A DNA stretch of 64,000 nt from a virus. The position numbers and the translations under genes are program-made. The stretch is from IMG/VR virus record IMGVR_UViG_3300009104_000020, positions 1 to 64,000 of that record, one strand, 5' to 3'. Positions 6,599-12,972 of the stretch are shown one piece after another. Position 1 is the first letter of the stretch. Each line of letters starts with the position of its first letter. The notes below the pieces were generated by a model. That model was not told where the DNA came from, did not search any database, and was given only the letters and a program-made list of their open reading frames with translations.

Positions 6599-7441
6599 AT
6601 GGGACAAGGTTATGTTAAGATGTTCCGCAAGGTGTTGGACAACCCCAACGCCACCAACCCAATGTGGCTGGCCGTATGGAACTACCTCCTTCTTCGAGCA
6701 ACCCACAAGCCTGTCACAATGAGAATCAGCGGGAAAGACAGGGTTCTCGACCCCGGAGAATTAGTCTGTAGTTGCCGCAAAATAGCCGATTTCTTTGAGA
6801 TAAATAAGGATACAGTACATAGGATATTAGTCACTATGGAAAACGACCTTATGATAAGACGCAAAAAGTACCCAAGAAAGACAGTAGTTACGGTGCTAAA
6901 CTGGGATTCTTACCAATCGCAACAGACAGTCGAGGGGACAGCGAAGGGGACAGTCGAGGGGACAGTCGTGGGGACACTAACAAGAAGAAAGAAGAAAGAA
7001 GAAATTAAAGAACATGATATGGCGGGAGGAGAAAAGGCTTCTAGGGAAATGGAGAAGCTGGCTCCCGTTGCTCGTGAGGTGCTGGCAGAGTTCAACAAGC
7101 GAGCAGGCAAGAGGTTCAAGGGGGATGCCAACCTTGAGACAATCCGTGGCAGGTTAAGGGAAGGCTTCACCAAGGAGGAGATGATCCAAGTGATCGACAA
7201 CAAGGTGAAGGAACTCAAAGGCACGGTCAACGAGCCAAAGTGGCTAACCCCCATCTGCATCTTCCGAAAGACCAACATGGACAGGAACCTCATGTTTGCG
7301 CTGGAAGGTGACAGGATAAAGGAAATCAATTTACAGGATGAGTACAGAAGAGTTTGCAACTCCGATGGCTACAGGGCGCAGAAGATAAGGGAAGAACTGG
7401 CTGAAATTAGAAGTGGAAAACTTGTACAACATAGAAGCTGA
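6599..7441 (+). CDS. replication initiator / helicase loader with Phg_2220_C-type domain
   Basis: 280 residues from ATG 6599. Residues 1-100 form a winged-helix type region (GQGYVKMFRKVLDNPN, then CRKIADFFEINKDTVHRIL). A linker of TVEGTAKGTVEGTVVGT follows, encoded by imperfect 12-base repeats at 6926-6975. The C-terminal part has VAREVLAEFNKRAGKRF and LREGFTKEEMIQVIDNKV, which match the phage replication domain known as Phg_2220_C. The protein probably marks the origin and loads the helicase, whose gene overlaps its end by 29 bases. Confidence 0.75.
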   Translation: MGQGYVKMFRKVLDNPNATNPMWLAVWNYLLLRATHKPVTMRISGKDRVLDPGELVCSCRKIADFFEINKDTVHRILVTMENDLMIRRKKYPRKTVVTVLNWDSYQSQQTVEGTAKGTVEGTVVGTLTRRKKKEEIKEHDMAGGEKASREMEKLAPVAREVLAEFNKRAGKRFKGDANLETIRGRLREGFTKEEMIQVIDNKVKELKGTVNEPKWLTPICIFRKTNMDRNLMFALEGDRIKEINLQDEYRRVCNSDGYRAQKIREELAEIRSGKLVQHRS

Positions 7442-8732
7442 AAAAGGGCTGTTAGGCTGCTGTATGCTTGGAGGGATCGAGGAATGCGTGTCTGCCGGGG
7501 TGGATGCGAGTTGGTTCTTCGACCTACGCCACTACGAGATATACCGCACCCTTGAGGAGATGCACGATAGGGCAGAGGAAATAGACACATCCAAGCTAAT
7601 CTATGAACTGCGCTCCAAGAATACCCTAGATAAGATCGGAGGCCCTGCTGTCTTAACCGAGTACGAAGACAAAGCACCAACGGCCCATAATGCCCCGTAT
7701 TGGCTCTCTGAGCTATTTGGATACCGAACCCGGCGTCAGACCAAGGCGAAGCTGGAAAGTGCCATACAGCGCATATCAACGGCCAATGTGGGCGAAATAG
7801 ATGGAATGGTAGCTGACCTCCAAACATTCATAACCGACCTCTCTGACCATGTGTCCCGCGAAACGGACGAAACCCTGAAGAAGCCAATCATCTCGGTTGT
7901 CAACAGTATCGAGGAAAGATATCACAATAAAACTGAAACACCTTGGGGCATCCCAACTGGCTTCCGAAACCTAGACAACCTGCTTGGAGGCCTGCGGAAA
8001 GGATCTCTCTACATTATAGCTGGTCGTCCAGGTCAGGGAAAAACAGCTATGGGGCTAGGCATAACCCTGAACATTACTGCCTCTGCCAATCCGGTAGCTC
8101 TGTTCTCCCTTGAAATGAACAAGGAGGAGGTGGCTATGCGCCTTATGGCAGCTTATTCCGACCTAGATATGCAGCAGGTTTTCAGGGGGCATATAAGCAA
8201 GAAGGACTTTGTAAAGATAGGTGAAGCCTCCAAATTAACAGGTTTACCCTTATGGGTTAATGAAAGAACCGACCTAACCATCAATATGTTGCGATCCGAA
8301 GCCAGACGGTATGTCAGGAACTACGGGGTTAAGGTGCTTGTAATAGATTACCTCCAGCTTATGACCGGCTCCAAGGAAGCAAGGCGAAGCGGGAAATACG
8401 AGGTGGTAAGCGAAATATCCCGAGGGCTGAAGCTTATGGCGCAGGAGCTTGATATCCCCGTAATAGCCCTTGCCCAGCTTAACCGCGACTACGAAAAGAC
8501 TGGTAGTGAAAGGAAACCTAGATTATCCGATCTCCGCGACTCTGGCAGTATCGAACAGGATGCTGATTGCTGTATGTTTCTATATGAAAACAACAAGGAC
8601 GGCAATGAAGGGGATCGAAGAATAAACTGCTTAATAGCAAAGAACAGAAACGGAGAACCAAACAAGGACGCATATTTTGAGTTCCAACCGGAATATACCA
8701 AGTTCGTTCCGTTGTCTCCCGTGGATAGATGA
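7413..8732 (+). CDS. dnaB: DnaB-type replicative DNA helicase
   Basis: 439 residues with both domains of DnaB. The N-terminal helical domain begins ENLYNIEAEKGLLGCCM. The RecA-like motor has Walker A GRPGQGKTA (K210), Walker B VLVIDYLQLM and a C-terminal motif LSDLRDSGSIEQDAD. It unwinds DNA at the fork as a hexamer and is slightly shorter than the host form of about 470 residues. The adjacent loader gene makes a self-supplied initiation pair. No DNA polymerase gene is visible in the window, so host polymerase is probably used. Confidence 0.92.
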   Translation: MENLYNIEAEKGLLGCCMLGGIEECVSAGVDASWFFDLRHYEIYRTLEEMHDRAEEIDTSKLIYELRSKNTLDKIGGPAVLTEYEDKAPTAHNAPYWLSELFGYRTRRQTKAKLESAIQRISTANVGEIDGMVADLQTFITDLSDHVSRETDETLKKPIISVVNSIEERYHNKTETPWGIPTGFRNLDNLLGGLRKGSLYIIAGRPGQGKTAMGLGITLNITASANPVALFSLEMNKEEVAMRLMAAYSDLDMQQVFRGHISKKDFVKIGEASKLTGLPLWVNERTDLTINMLRSEARRYVRNYGVKVLVIDYLQLMTGSKEARRSGKYEVVSEISRGLKLMAQELDIPVIALAQLNRDYEKTGSERKPRLSDLRDSGSIEQDADCCMFLYENNKDGNEGDRRINCLIAKNRNGEPNKDAYFEFQPEYTKFVPLSPVDR

Positions 8733-9000
8733 TTATGGAATAAAGAAACTACTCTGTGCAATCATACAAGTAGCGGTTGACGACTATCGAGTGGCACGGA
8801 AGAGAGGATTTATCATTGGCGATAAAGTTTACATTGACACAAGAATAGGAAAATTAAGAACAATGGATCAAGTTTCAGAGTTAAATTCCCTTATTGAGTT
8901 CTTTTATAGAGGAGGGCTACAGGCTCTCATAGACGCTGGCAACCTCAAGGATGGGCGAGGAATGATTCTAGACGCCACCTCAATCACAAACGCTTTGTAA
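8677..9000 (+). CDS. small phage protein, unknown, start unresolved
   Basis: The frame opens at TTG 8677 inside the helicase gene. The conserved-looking part begins near 8725 (DDYGIKKLLCAIIQVAVDDYRVARKRG) and the only later in-frame near-start is GTG 8791. The segment with alternating hydrophobic and charged residues is helical. It sits between helicase and DUF1599 in a replication run. The family is not recognised and the N-terminus should be treated as unknown. Confidence 0.5.
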   Translation: MSSNRNIPSSFRCLPWIDDYGIKKLLCAIIQVAVDDYRVARKRGFIIGDKVYIDTRIGKLRTMDQVSELNSLIEFFYRGGLQALIDAGNLKDGRGMILDATSITNAL

Positions 9001-9002
9001 CC

Positions 9003-9350
9003 ATGACACACGAAGAACTAGCAACAGCAATAGCGGGATCTTTAGAGATCAAAACCGAAATGGGCCGAGCAATCATCCCTATAGCCCTGGAATGTATCGA
9101 CCTCTTCGAAAGAAAACAGCAAGACTACGGCTCCTCTAACATATCCATGTCGGGCGACCTTGGGGTGGCTGTCAGGCTTACAGATAAGGTATGTCGGCTC
9201 CAGCATCTGCTCCGAAAACGCATCCAGCACGGGGGAACAGAGGGTTCTGCTATCCAAGAACTGCGAAATGAGCCAATTCAGGACACCTTCATGGACACCG
9301 CCAACTACGGAATGATAGGAATGATGCTGGAAAGGGGGGTCTGGAAGTAA
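9003..9350 (+). CDS. DUF1599 / nucleotide-modification-associated domain protein
   Basis: 115 residues. The conserved run ERKQQDYGSSNISMSG followed by GVAVRLTDKVCRL and then PIQDTFMDTANYGMIGMM is the signature of DUF1599 (Nmad1), a family near the MazG/dUTPase-like all-alpha pyrophosphatases. It may act on nucleotides or modified-base precursors. It is two bases after the previous gene and four before the next. Confidence 0.7.
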   Translation: MTHEELATAIAGSLEIKTEMGRAIIPIALECIDLFERKQQDYGSSNISMSGDLGVAVRLTDKVCRLQHLLRKRIQHGGTEGSAIQELRNEPIQDTFMDTANYGMIGMMLERGVWK

Positions 9351-9353
9351 AAA

Positions 9354-9593
9354 GTGCCTAGCTCCGGCAGAACAGCCATGATTTTGCTCCCTAAAGACAT
9401 AAGGGGGGCCTTAAATACCTGTTATTACTGTGGCGGCTCAAAGAAATGCTTCTATTGGGATAGAGCCGTAAGCGGAAATGTCTGTTACGACTGCTTTGAA
9501 AGCGTTCACGACACCGAAAGACTCTTAACCGCCAAGACAAAGGGAATAAGACACCCACATGAAGGAGAAATCAGACCAGAAGACAACCATTAG
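9354..9593 (+). CDS. zinc-ribbon-like small protein
   Basis: 79 residues from GTG 9354, preceded by GGAAG; ATG 9378 is an alternative. CYYC and, about 19 residues later, CYDC form a two-knuckle metal site (TCYYCGGSKKCFYW, NVCYDCFES). The rest is charged. It is probably DNA- or protein-binding. It overlaps the HU-like gene by 35 bases. Confidence 0.5.
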   Translation: MPSSGRTAMILLPKDIRGALNTCYYCGGSKKCFYWDRAVSGNVCYDCFESVHDTERLLTAKTKGIRHPHEGEIRPEDNH

Positions 9594-9897
9594 GCCTACC
9601 TGCGTAGGAACAAGGACAATCGCCAAGGAAATAGCGAAGGCTACCGGGGTGGAACTGGAAACGGTTAACCATATCCTCAAGGTTCTCCCGTTCCATATCC
9701 TTCGGCACACCAAAAACGGTAAAATTGTCCGCATTACATCGCTTGGCCGCTTCGTTCCAGTCGAAAGAAAGGCCCGAAAAGGGATAGACCTGAAAGGATT
9801 AAGCGTTTATTGGCCACCAACCATCAGAATGCAGTTTGTCCCGTGCCTAAACATTAGGAAAACCCTAAAAGAAGTCGCAAAAAACAAGGAAGATTGA
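9559..9897 (+). CDS. HU/IHF-like DNA-binding protein
   Basis: 112 residues. IAKEIAKATGVELETVNHIL is the N-terminal helix pair of the HU fold. KIVRITSLGRFVPVERKARKG matches the beta-saddle entry, where HU has GFGTFxxxxRxAR-G. FVPCLNIRKTLKEV matches the final FxPgkxLk segment. HU-like proteins bend and pack DNA. The version here departs from the consensus (SLGRF for GFGTF), so it is a divergent family member. Confidence 0.6.
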   Translation: MKEKSDQKTTIRPTCVGTRTIAKEIAKATGVELETVNHILKVLPFHILRHTKNGKIVRITSLGRFVPVERKARKGIDLKGLSVYWPPTIRMQFVPCLNIRKTLKEVAKNKED

Positions 9898-9940
9898 TAA
9901 AAAGCCAATAAAACTTGTTAAAAACTTAAAGCTTGCCGGT

Positions 9941-9950
9941 GTAACGCTAA
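9941..9950 (+). promoter_or_regulatory. variant GTAACGCTAA element
   Basis: One mismatch from GTAACACTAA. It lies 43 bases after the HU-like gene and 31 bases before ATG 9972, the same spacing as at other copies. AT-rich sequence (ACAATATAT) follows. I count it as a degenerate member because of position and spacing. Confidence 0.4.
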
Positions 9951-9971
9951 ACAATATATGCTGGGCGAGCT

Positions 9972-10139
9972 ATGTCAGACCTCATTCGACGATTAGAAGA
10001 AGCCCTCGCTGAACTTTCCATGTTTCAATGCCTTCCTACCTGCTCTAAAAGCATGAAAATAATCCAGTCTGCCCTAGATCGGGCCAATCAAATCGTCACG
10101 GGAGACTCATTAGATGATACTGATGGTAATCCTTCCTGA
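9972..10139 (+). CDS. small protein, unknown
   Basis: 55 residues from ATG 9972. Begins SDLIRRLEEALAELSMFQ and ends acidic. Its 3' end converges with, and overlaps by 44 bases, the leftward gene that ends at 10096. It is the last rightward gene before the leftward cassette and has its own variant promoter-like element. The family is not recognised. Confidence 0.45.
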   Translation: MSDLIRRLEEALAELSMFQCLPTCSKSMKIIQSALDRANQIVTGDSLDDTDGNPS

Positions 10140-10314
10140 CGCTGTCTAGCCAACGCTCAATTTCATCCAGAATATCCACGGGAACCTGATTCTTCGGCAT
10201 CGGACTCCTTACCAGTATCTTCATCTGGAACCCAGTTTCGTCTGCCACACAGGCTGCCCCAACCGCAAACACCATTCCCTCGGAGCATATCGTCAATATG
10301 AAGTATCTTGGCAC
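10096..10314 (-). CDS. small protein downstream of a pseudopilin, unknown
   Basis: 72 residues on the minus strand. A mildly hydrophobic start (PRYFILTICSEGMVFAVGAAC) is followed by a charged half (EIERWLDSVRKDYHQYH). Its start abuts the stop of the pseudopilin gene, so the two are probably one transcript. The family is not recognised. A role with the pseudopilin is inferred only from the arrangement. Confidence 0.45.
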   Translation of the reverse strand: MPRYFILTICSEGMVFAVGAACVADETGFQMKILVRSPMPKNQVPVDILDEIERWLDSVRKDYHQYHLMSLP

Positions 10315-10622
10315 TACTCGATTTCCTCCAAGAACGAACGAGCGTCATACCTCGGCCTGTGACAGTCGTGACAGTTGGCTTCCTGTGGTATCTCTATAAC
10401 CAACCTCCCGCTTTCCAACACCCCAACACCATATGACCTAACCGCTACACGGCAAGCCACCCTCTGGGCCTCCTCCTTCGCCTGACCAACCCCCGGCAAA
10501 AGCAAAGACACCAGCAGTATGATGATTACACATACCATCAGCAACTCTATTAGCGTCACCCCTTGATCCCTTCCTTTTTCCAGCCTGCGCTTTCCCCAGG
10601 GTACTCCTCGTTTATCCAGCAT
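10314..10622 (-). CDS. type IV pilin-like / type II secretion pseudopilin
   Basis: 102 residues on the minus strand. A basic leader of 21 residues ends in Gly, followed by VTLIELLMV: cleavage after G21 and the Glu at mature position 5 (E26) fit the prepilin peptidase and methylation rule exactly. About 20 hydrophobic residues (VCVIIILLVSLLLP) complete the class III signal. The mature part is short, about 81 residues, and includes CHDCH at 84-88. Such proteins assemble into pili or secretion pseudopili through host machinery. Opposite strand and cellular-type function suggest an acquired gene used on the host, perhaps to block pili or secretion; that is inference. Confidence 0.75.
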   Translation of the reverse strand: MLDKRGVPWGKRRLEKGRDQGVTLIELLMVCVIIILLVSLLLPGVGQAKEEAQRVACRVAVRSYGVGVLESGRLVIEIPQEANCHDCHRPRYDARSFLEEIE

Positions 10623-10903
10623 CCTCCCCCCATTATAATTTTAAACGGCATATAGCACCCACACCCAGCATTACTACCGCTATAAGGCCGACAACGGCGT
10701 AGGCTCCGATCAAAAAGCAAACACCTACTGCAACAACGATACTTTCTAGCAACCTCTTTACCACGACTTCCTCCTATCACCTTTACCATACTCCACACTA
10801 GGCGCAACTTATCCCTCACCGTTGCCCCCCCAAACTCCTCCTTCAACACCTCAAGCCACTCTTTGTAACGCTTTAGCCTGAACATAGGTGCAGAGAGTAG
10901 CAT
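10556..10903 (-). CDS. Cys-rich small protein, first gene of leftward cassette
   Basis: 115 residues on the minus strand (a second ATG at codon 7 is possible). The middle holds CCSRC, then C after a short loop (LRRCRPYSG), then GCGCYMPF: five or six Cys in about 30 residues, probably a metal site. The front is basic and helical. Its 3' end overlaps the pseudopilin gene by 67 bases, so they are co-transcribed. No clear ribosome binding site. The family is not named here. Confidence 0.5.
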   Translation of the reverse strand: MLLSAPMFRLKRYKEWLEVLKEEFGGATVRDKLRLVWSMVKVIGGSRGKEVARKYRCCSRCLLFDRSLRRCRPYSGSNAGCGCYMPFKIIMGGGCWINEEYPGESAGWKKEGIKG

Positions 10904-10969
10904 TGAAAGTGAAAAACGCCAGAAAGTTGAGAAGAGGGATGTATAGCTGCTGCCTTGGCTAGACGCCGT

Positions 10970-10990
10970 CCCCCCTCCCCCTACCCCCCC
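10970..10990 (-). repeat. G-rich tract on the minus strand, potential G-quadruplex
   Basis: The plus strand reads three C runs of 6, 5 and 7 bases separated by T and TA. Read leftward this is G7-TA-G5-A-G6. Four G-tracts of at least three can be drawn, enough for a quadruplex. It lies 67 bases upstream of the leftward cassette and just before the GTAACACTAT element, so it is placed to affect either transcript. Confidence 0.4.
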
Positions 10991-11006
10991 AAATGGGCCA
11001 AACGGG

Positions 11007-11016
11007 GTAACACTAT
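11007..11016 (+). promoter_or_regulatory. GTAACACTAT element before the structured RNA
   Basis: Nine of ten bases of the recurring element, at the left edge of the 1-kb region without genes. No open frame follows for 1 kb, so if this is a promoter it drives a non-coding transcript beginning near 11017-11022. Confidence 0.5.
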
Positions 11017-11994
11017 TTGGTTAGGGTGACAACGCAGTTCCTATAGGTGTAAGGCCTTACGGTCTTTGACATTGAGGGTGCAAGCCGGTGGATGCCGCTT
11101 GTATCCGTTGGGTTCAGTAGAGGCTTCCGCTAAAACGCATGGCGGCTACCAACCCTGACTGTACTAGATTTTCCGCAAGTTGCCTTGGCGACTATGTGTC
11201 GGGCGGAGACGGTCAGCGGCAAAAGGGTGCAAGCAAATAGTCAGCACCACGGCCATGTTAAATGTTAGCATCATCAGGAGTAAGTGACGCGCCTCATGGG
11301 ACACAACAAGCAATCAGCGGATTACCGAAAAACCGATGGAGAACGAAACTCCACGCAAAAAACAAATATTAGGCTTCGGCCAAAAATGCAGCGAGTAGGT
11401 TAATCCGGCTCCGAGAATGGAGTGTTCCACACAAACAAATCGTCATAATCATTGGAACATGGCGTGATAGTATGCGTCCCCGATAGCATGGGGCATAAGT
11501 AGGACGGTGCGACCGGCGAGGTCAGCAAATGCACCGTGGCAGCCGAATCAAGCGTATATTCCCAAAGTGGAGCATCAAAGAATGCGTGAAATAGTTTCGC
11601 CAATGAAGCGTTTGAGAGAGATTGGTCGAGAATGCGTGTGCGTTGAAGCTAGTGTTAAAAGCTAGTGACAGGAACGGCACGGGGTACGCAAAGTAAATCC
11701 CAAAGGGCAAGGGCCACAAGGCTCAAAGCTGATGGGTGTTGCGGCGAACCATAGCGAAACGGCATTAGTAGATGTTAGCAAGGTGGGTGTGCGGTAGTCA
11801 CTACGGTGGCGAGATACCTGATGAGGGAAATCAGACCTCAAGGATAGGCCGTGACAGCGGCGTGACAGATCCTGCTTAAAATCGTGGCATACGAGCGGCG
11901 AGCGTGTTCAAGCAACACCTTTGCAAGTCAACGCTGCTCAAGTGTCTAGTGCTTGTTGGCATTGCACTACTGATGATGACCAGCCAAAAAGGTC
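11017..11994 (+). ncRNA. candidate large structured non-coding RNA
   Basis: About 980 bases with no credible plus-strand frame. Complementary pairs recur along it: CAAGC 11081/GCTTG 11097; CCGC 11127/GCGG 11142 inside GTAG/CTAC; GGTGC 11226/GCACC 11244; CCATG 11253/CATGG 11295; TGGAG 11337/CTCCA 11349; GGC-TTCG-GCC at 11372; TGTTCCA 11423/TGGAACA 11453; ACGGTGC 11504/GCACCGT 11531 enclosing GACC 11511/GGTC 11520; CTGAT 11818/ATCAG 11830; AGGAT 11841/ATCCT 11869 enclosing GCCG/CGGC; GAGC+AGCGT near 11893/ACGCTGCTC at 11931; TAGTGC 11947/GCACTA 11964. Promoter-like elements flank it. Size and phage location recall GOLLD and ROOL RNAs, but I cannot assign it to either. Confidence 0.65.
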
Positions 11995-12004
11995 GAAACA
12001 CTAA
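11995..12004 (+). promoter_or_regulatory. variant GAAACACTAA element
   Basis: One mismatch from GTAACACTAA, 30 bases before ATG 12025, the usual spacing. It lies at the 3' edge of the structured RNA region, so the gene at 12025 may have its own start site or be read through from the RNA. Confidence 0.4.
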
Positions 12005-12024
12005 AACAAACGAAAGGAAAACAA

Positions 12025-12660
12025 ATGAGTAAGCAATACAAAACCATAAAAAACGGTGGATTAGTCAAGGTAGAGATCGACAGTTATCAAATCGCGATTC
12101 AAGGCACAACCGATATTCCGGCGGCGTCTTGGACAAAATACGACAGCTTGAACCAAGCAAGTTGGGCGAGCCAAGGGCTAATCAAGCTTGAATACAAAAC
12201 CGACAAGCATGGCAAGCGAACGGTCAAGCGATTAGCGGAAAATGCGGAGTTTTACCGCAAGCAACACAAGGCTTGGAAAGCAACCGAAAAGGCAATCAAT
12301 GATTCAATGCGGAAGATTGAAAAGGAAAACCCAACCCTGTCCAAGCAAAAGATGACCCTTGTCAAGGATGCGGATACCGGCGAGGTCAAGCGGTATGTGA
12401 AACGGGCAAGCTATAGAAACAGCGAACAACCCTTGCATATGCAGTTGAAAGGTGCGGAAAAGGTCAAGGCTACAGCGGCCAAGGATGCCAAGATACAGCA
12501 ACAATCGGAAGAAATTGCCAGACTCAAGAAAATGGTAGCCAATATCCCACCTGCCAAGCCGGTACAGATTGACCCGTTGGCGGCATATAAAGCGGGTGAT
12601 CCGGCACAACAGCAGCAGGTGATGTCTGCATTACAGACGCTTGGCTTGGTGACAGCCTAA
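12025..12660 (+). CDS. hypothetical protein following the structured RNA
   Basis: 211 residues, with GAAAGGAAAA before the ATG. Residues 1-75 contain aromatic and strand-like segments (VKVEIDSYQIAIQGTTDIP). The middle is a long basic helix (KQHKAWKATEKAIND). The tail has a coiled-coil piece (QQQSEEIARLKKMV) and a Gln run. No family is recognised. It is the only gene between the RNA and a strong terminator, so it probably shares a transcript with the RNA or is a partner of it; that is inference. Confidence 0.6.
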   Translation: MSKQYKTIKNGGLVKVEIDSYQIAIQGTTDIPAASWTKYDSLNQASWASQGLIKLEYKTDKHGKRTVKRLAENAEFYRKQHKAWKATEKAINDSMRKIEKENPTLSKQKMTLVKDADTGEVKRYVKRASYRNSEQPLHMQLKGAEKVKATAAKDAKIQQQSEEIARLKKMVANIPPAKPVQIDPLAAYKAGDPAQQQQVMSALQTLGLVTA

Positions 12661-12690
12661 CAGCAGCAGTAGCAGTAGCAGTAGCAGTAG
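12661..12690 (+). repeat. CAG/TAG triplet repeat after a stop codon
   Basis: Thirty bases made of two CAG triplets then four CAGTAG units, starting immediately after the TAA of the preceding gene and in its frame, so the frame is closed five times over (TAA then TAG four times). It lies between that stop and the terminator. Probably a slippage-prone microsatellite. Confidence 0.75.
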
Positions 12691-12691
12691 C

Positions 12692-12727
12692 GACCCTGCC
12701 CACCATCGGAGTGGGTGGGGTCTTTTT
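12692..12727 (+). terminator. strong intrinsic terminator
   Basis: GACCCTGCCCAC at 12692-12703 pairs with GTGGGTGGGGTC at 12711-12722 in a 12-bp stem with two G-U pairs, loop CATCGGA, followed by CTTTTT. It closes the transcription unit that includes the structured RNA and the gene at 12025. Confidence 0.85.
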
Positions 12728-12738
12728 GTAGCAAGATT

Positions 12739-12784
12739 TCCCTAGTGCATGGGCAGGTGTGCTAGGGACGGTTGAATCCTGCCC
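12739..12784 (+). promoter_or_regulatory. H-type RNA pseudoknot in the leader of the gene at 12808
   Basis: Stem 1: 12739-12749 pairs with 12758-12768 (11 bp, two G-U). The loop GGGCAGG at 12751-12757 is perfectly complementary to CCTGCCC at 12778-12784 (7 bp). Loop 1 is one base and loop 3 nine bases, the geometry of a classical H-type pseudoknot. It ends 12 bases before the GGAAAGG ribosome binding site. It could control translation, sense a ligand or protect the RNA end. Confidence 0.6.
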
Positions 12785-12807
12785 GTAACCCATAAGGAAA
12801 GGTAATC

Positions 12808-12972
12808 ATGTTAAGCAAAAGTGAAGTGAAAGAGTTGTTGGCCTTGGCGAGTGCCGAGATGGTGGATAGTGACACCCAAACGAATGGAATCCCTGACATA
12901 CAGGATGATGACGGCGAGGGTGTGGACATAGCGGTATCACCGACAGGAGAATTGGAGGTGGTGTACCTATGA
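12808..12972 (+). CDS. small acidic protein behind a pseudoknot leader
   Basis: 54 residues from ATG 12808, seven bases after GGAAAGG. Acidic in the second half (PDIQDDDGEGVDIAV). Its stop overlaps the next start (ATGA). It is the first gene after the terminator at 12.7 kb and the RNA pseudoknot. No recognised family. Confidence 0.5.
   Translation: MLSKSEVKELLALASAEMVDSDTQTNGIPDIQDDDGEGVDIAVSPTGELEVVYL

Noticed and set aside
11400-11719. Minus-strand frames of 65-67 codons inside the structured region as genes
   Set aside because: They overlap each other, have no ribosome binding site or plausible composition, and cross the strongest stems of the opposite strand.
11017-11994. tmRNA, RNase P, 6S RNA or group I/II intron
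   Set aside because: No tmRNA tag frame or tRNA-like ends, none of the RNase P core motifs I know, no split host gene around it and no reverse transcriptase. It remains unassigned.
12661-12690. CAGTAG repeats as a sign of TAG-to-Gln recoding
   Set aside because: The tract follows a TAA stop, and many genes in the window end in TAG (for example at 798, 1531, 13959 and 23624), so TAG works as an ordinary stop.
12739-12800. tRNA-like structure suggested by GGTTGAATCC
   Set aside because: The segment belongs to the pseudoknot; a T-arm does not pair and no cloverleaf fits.
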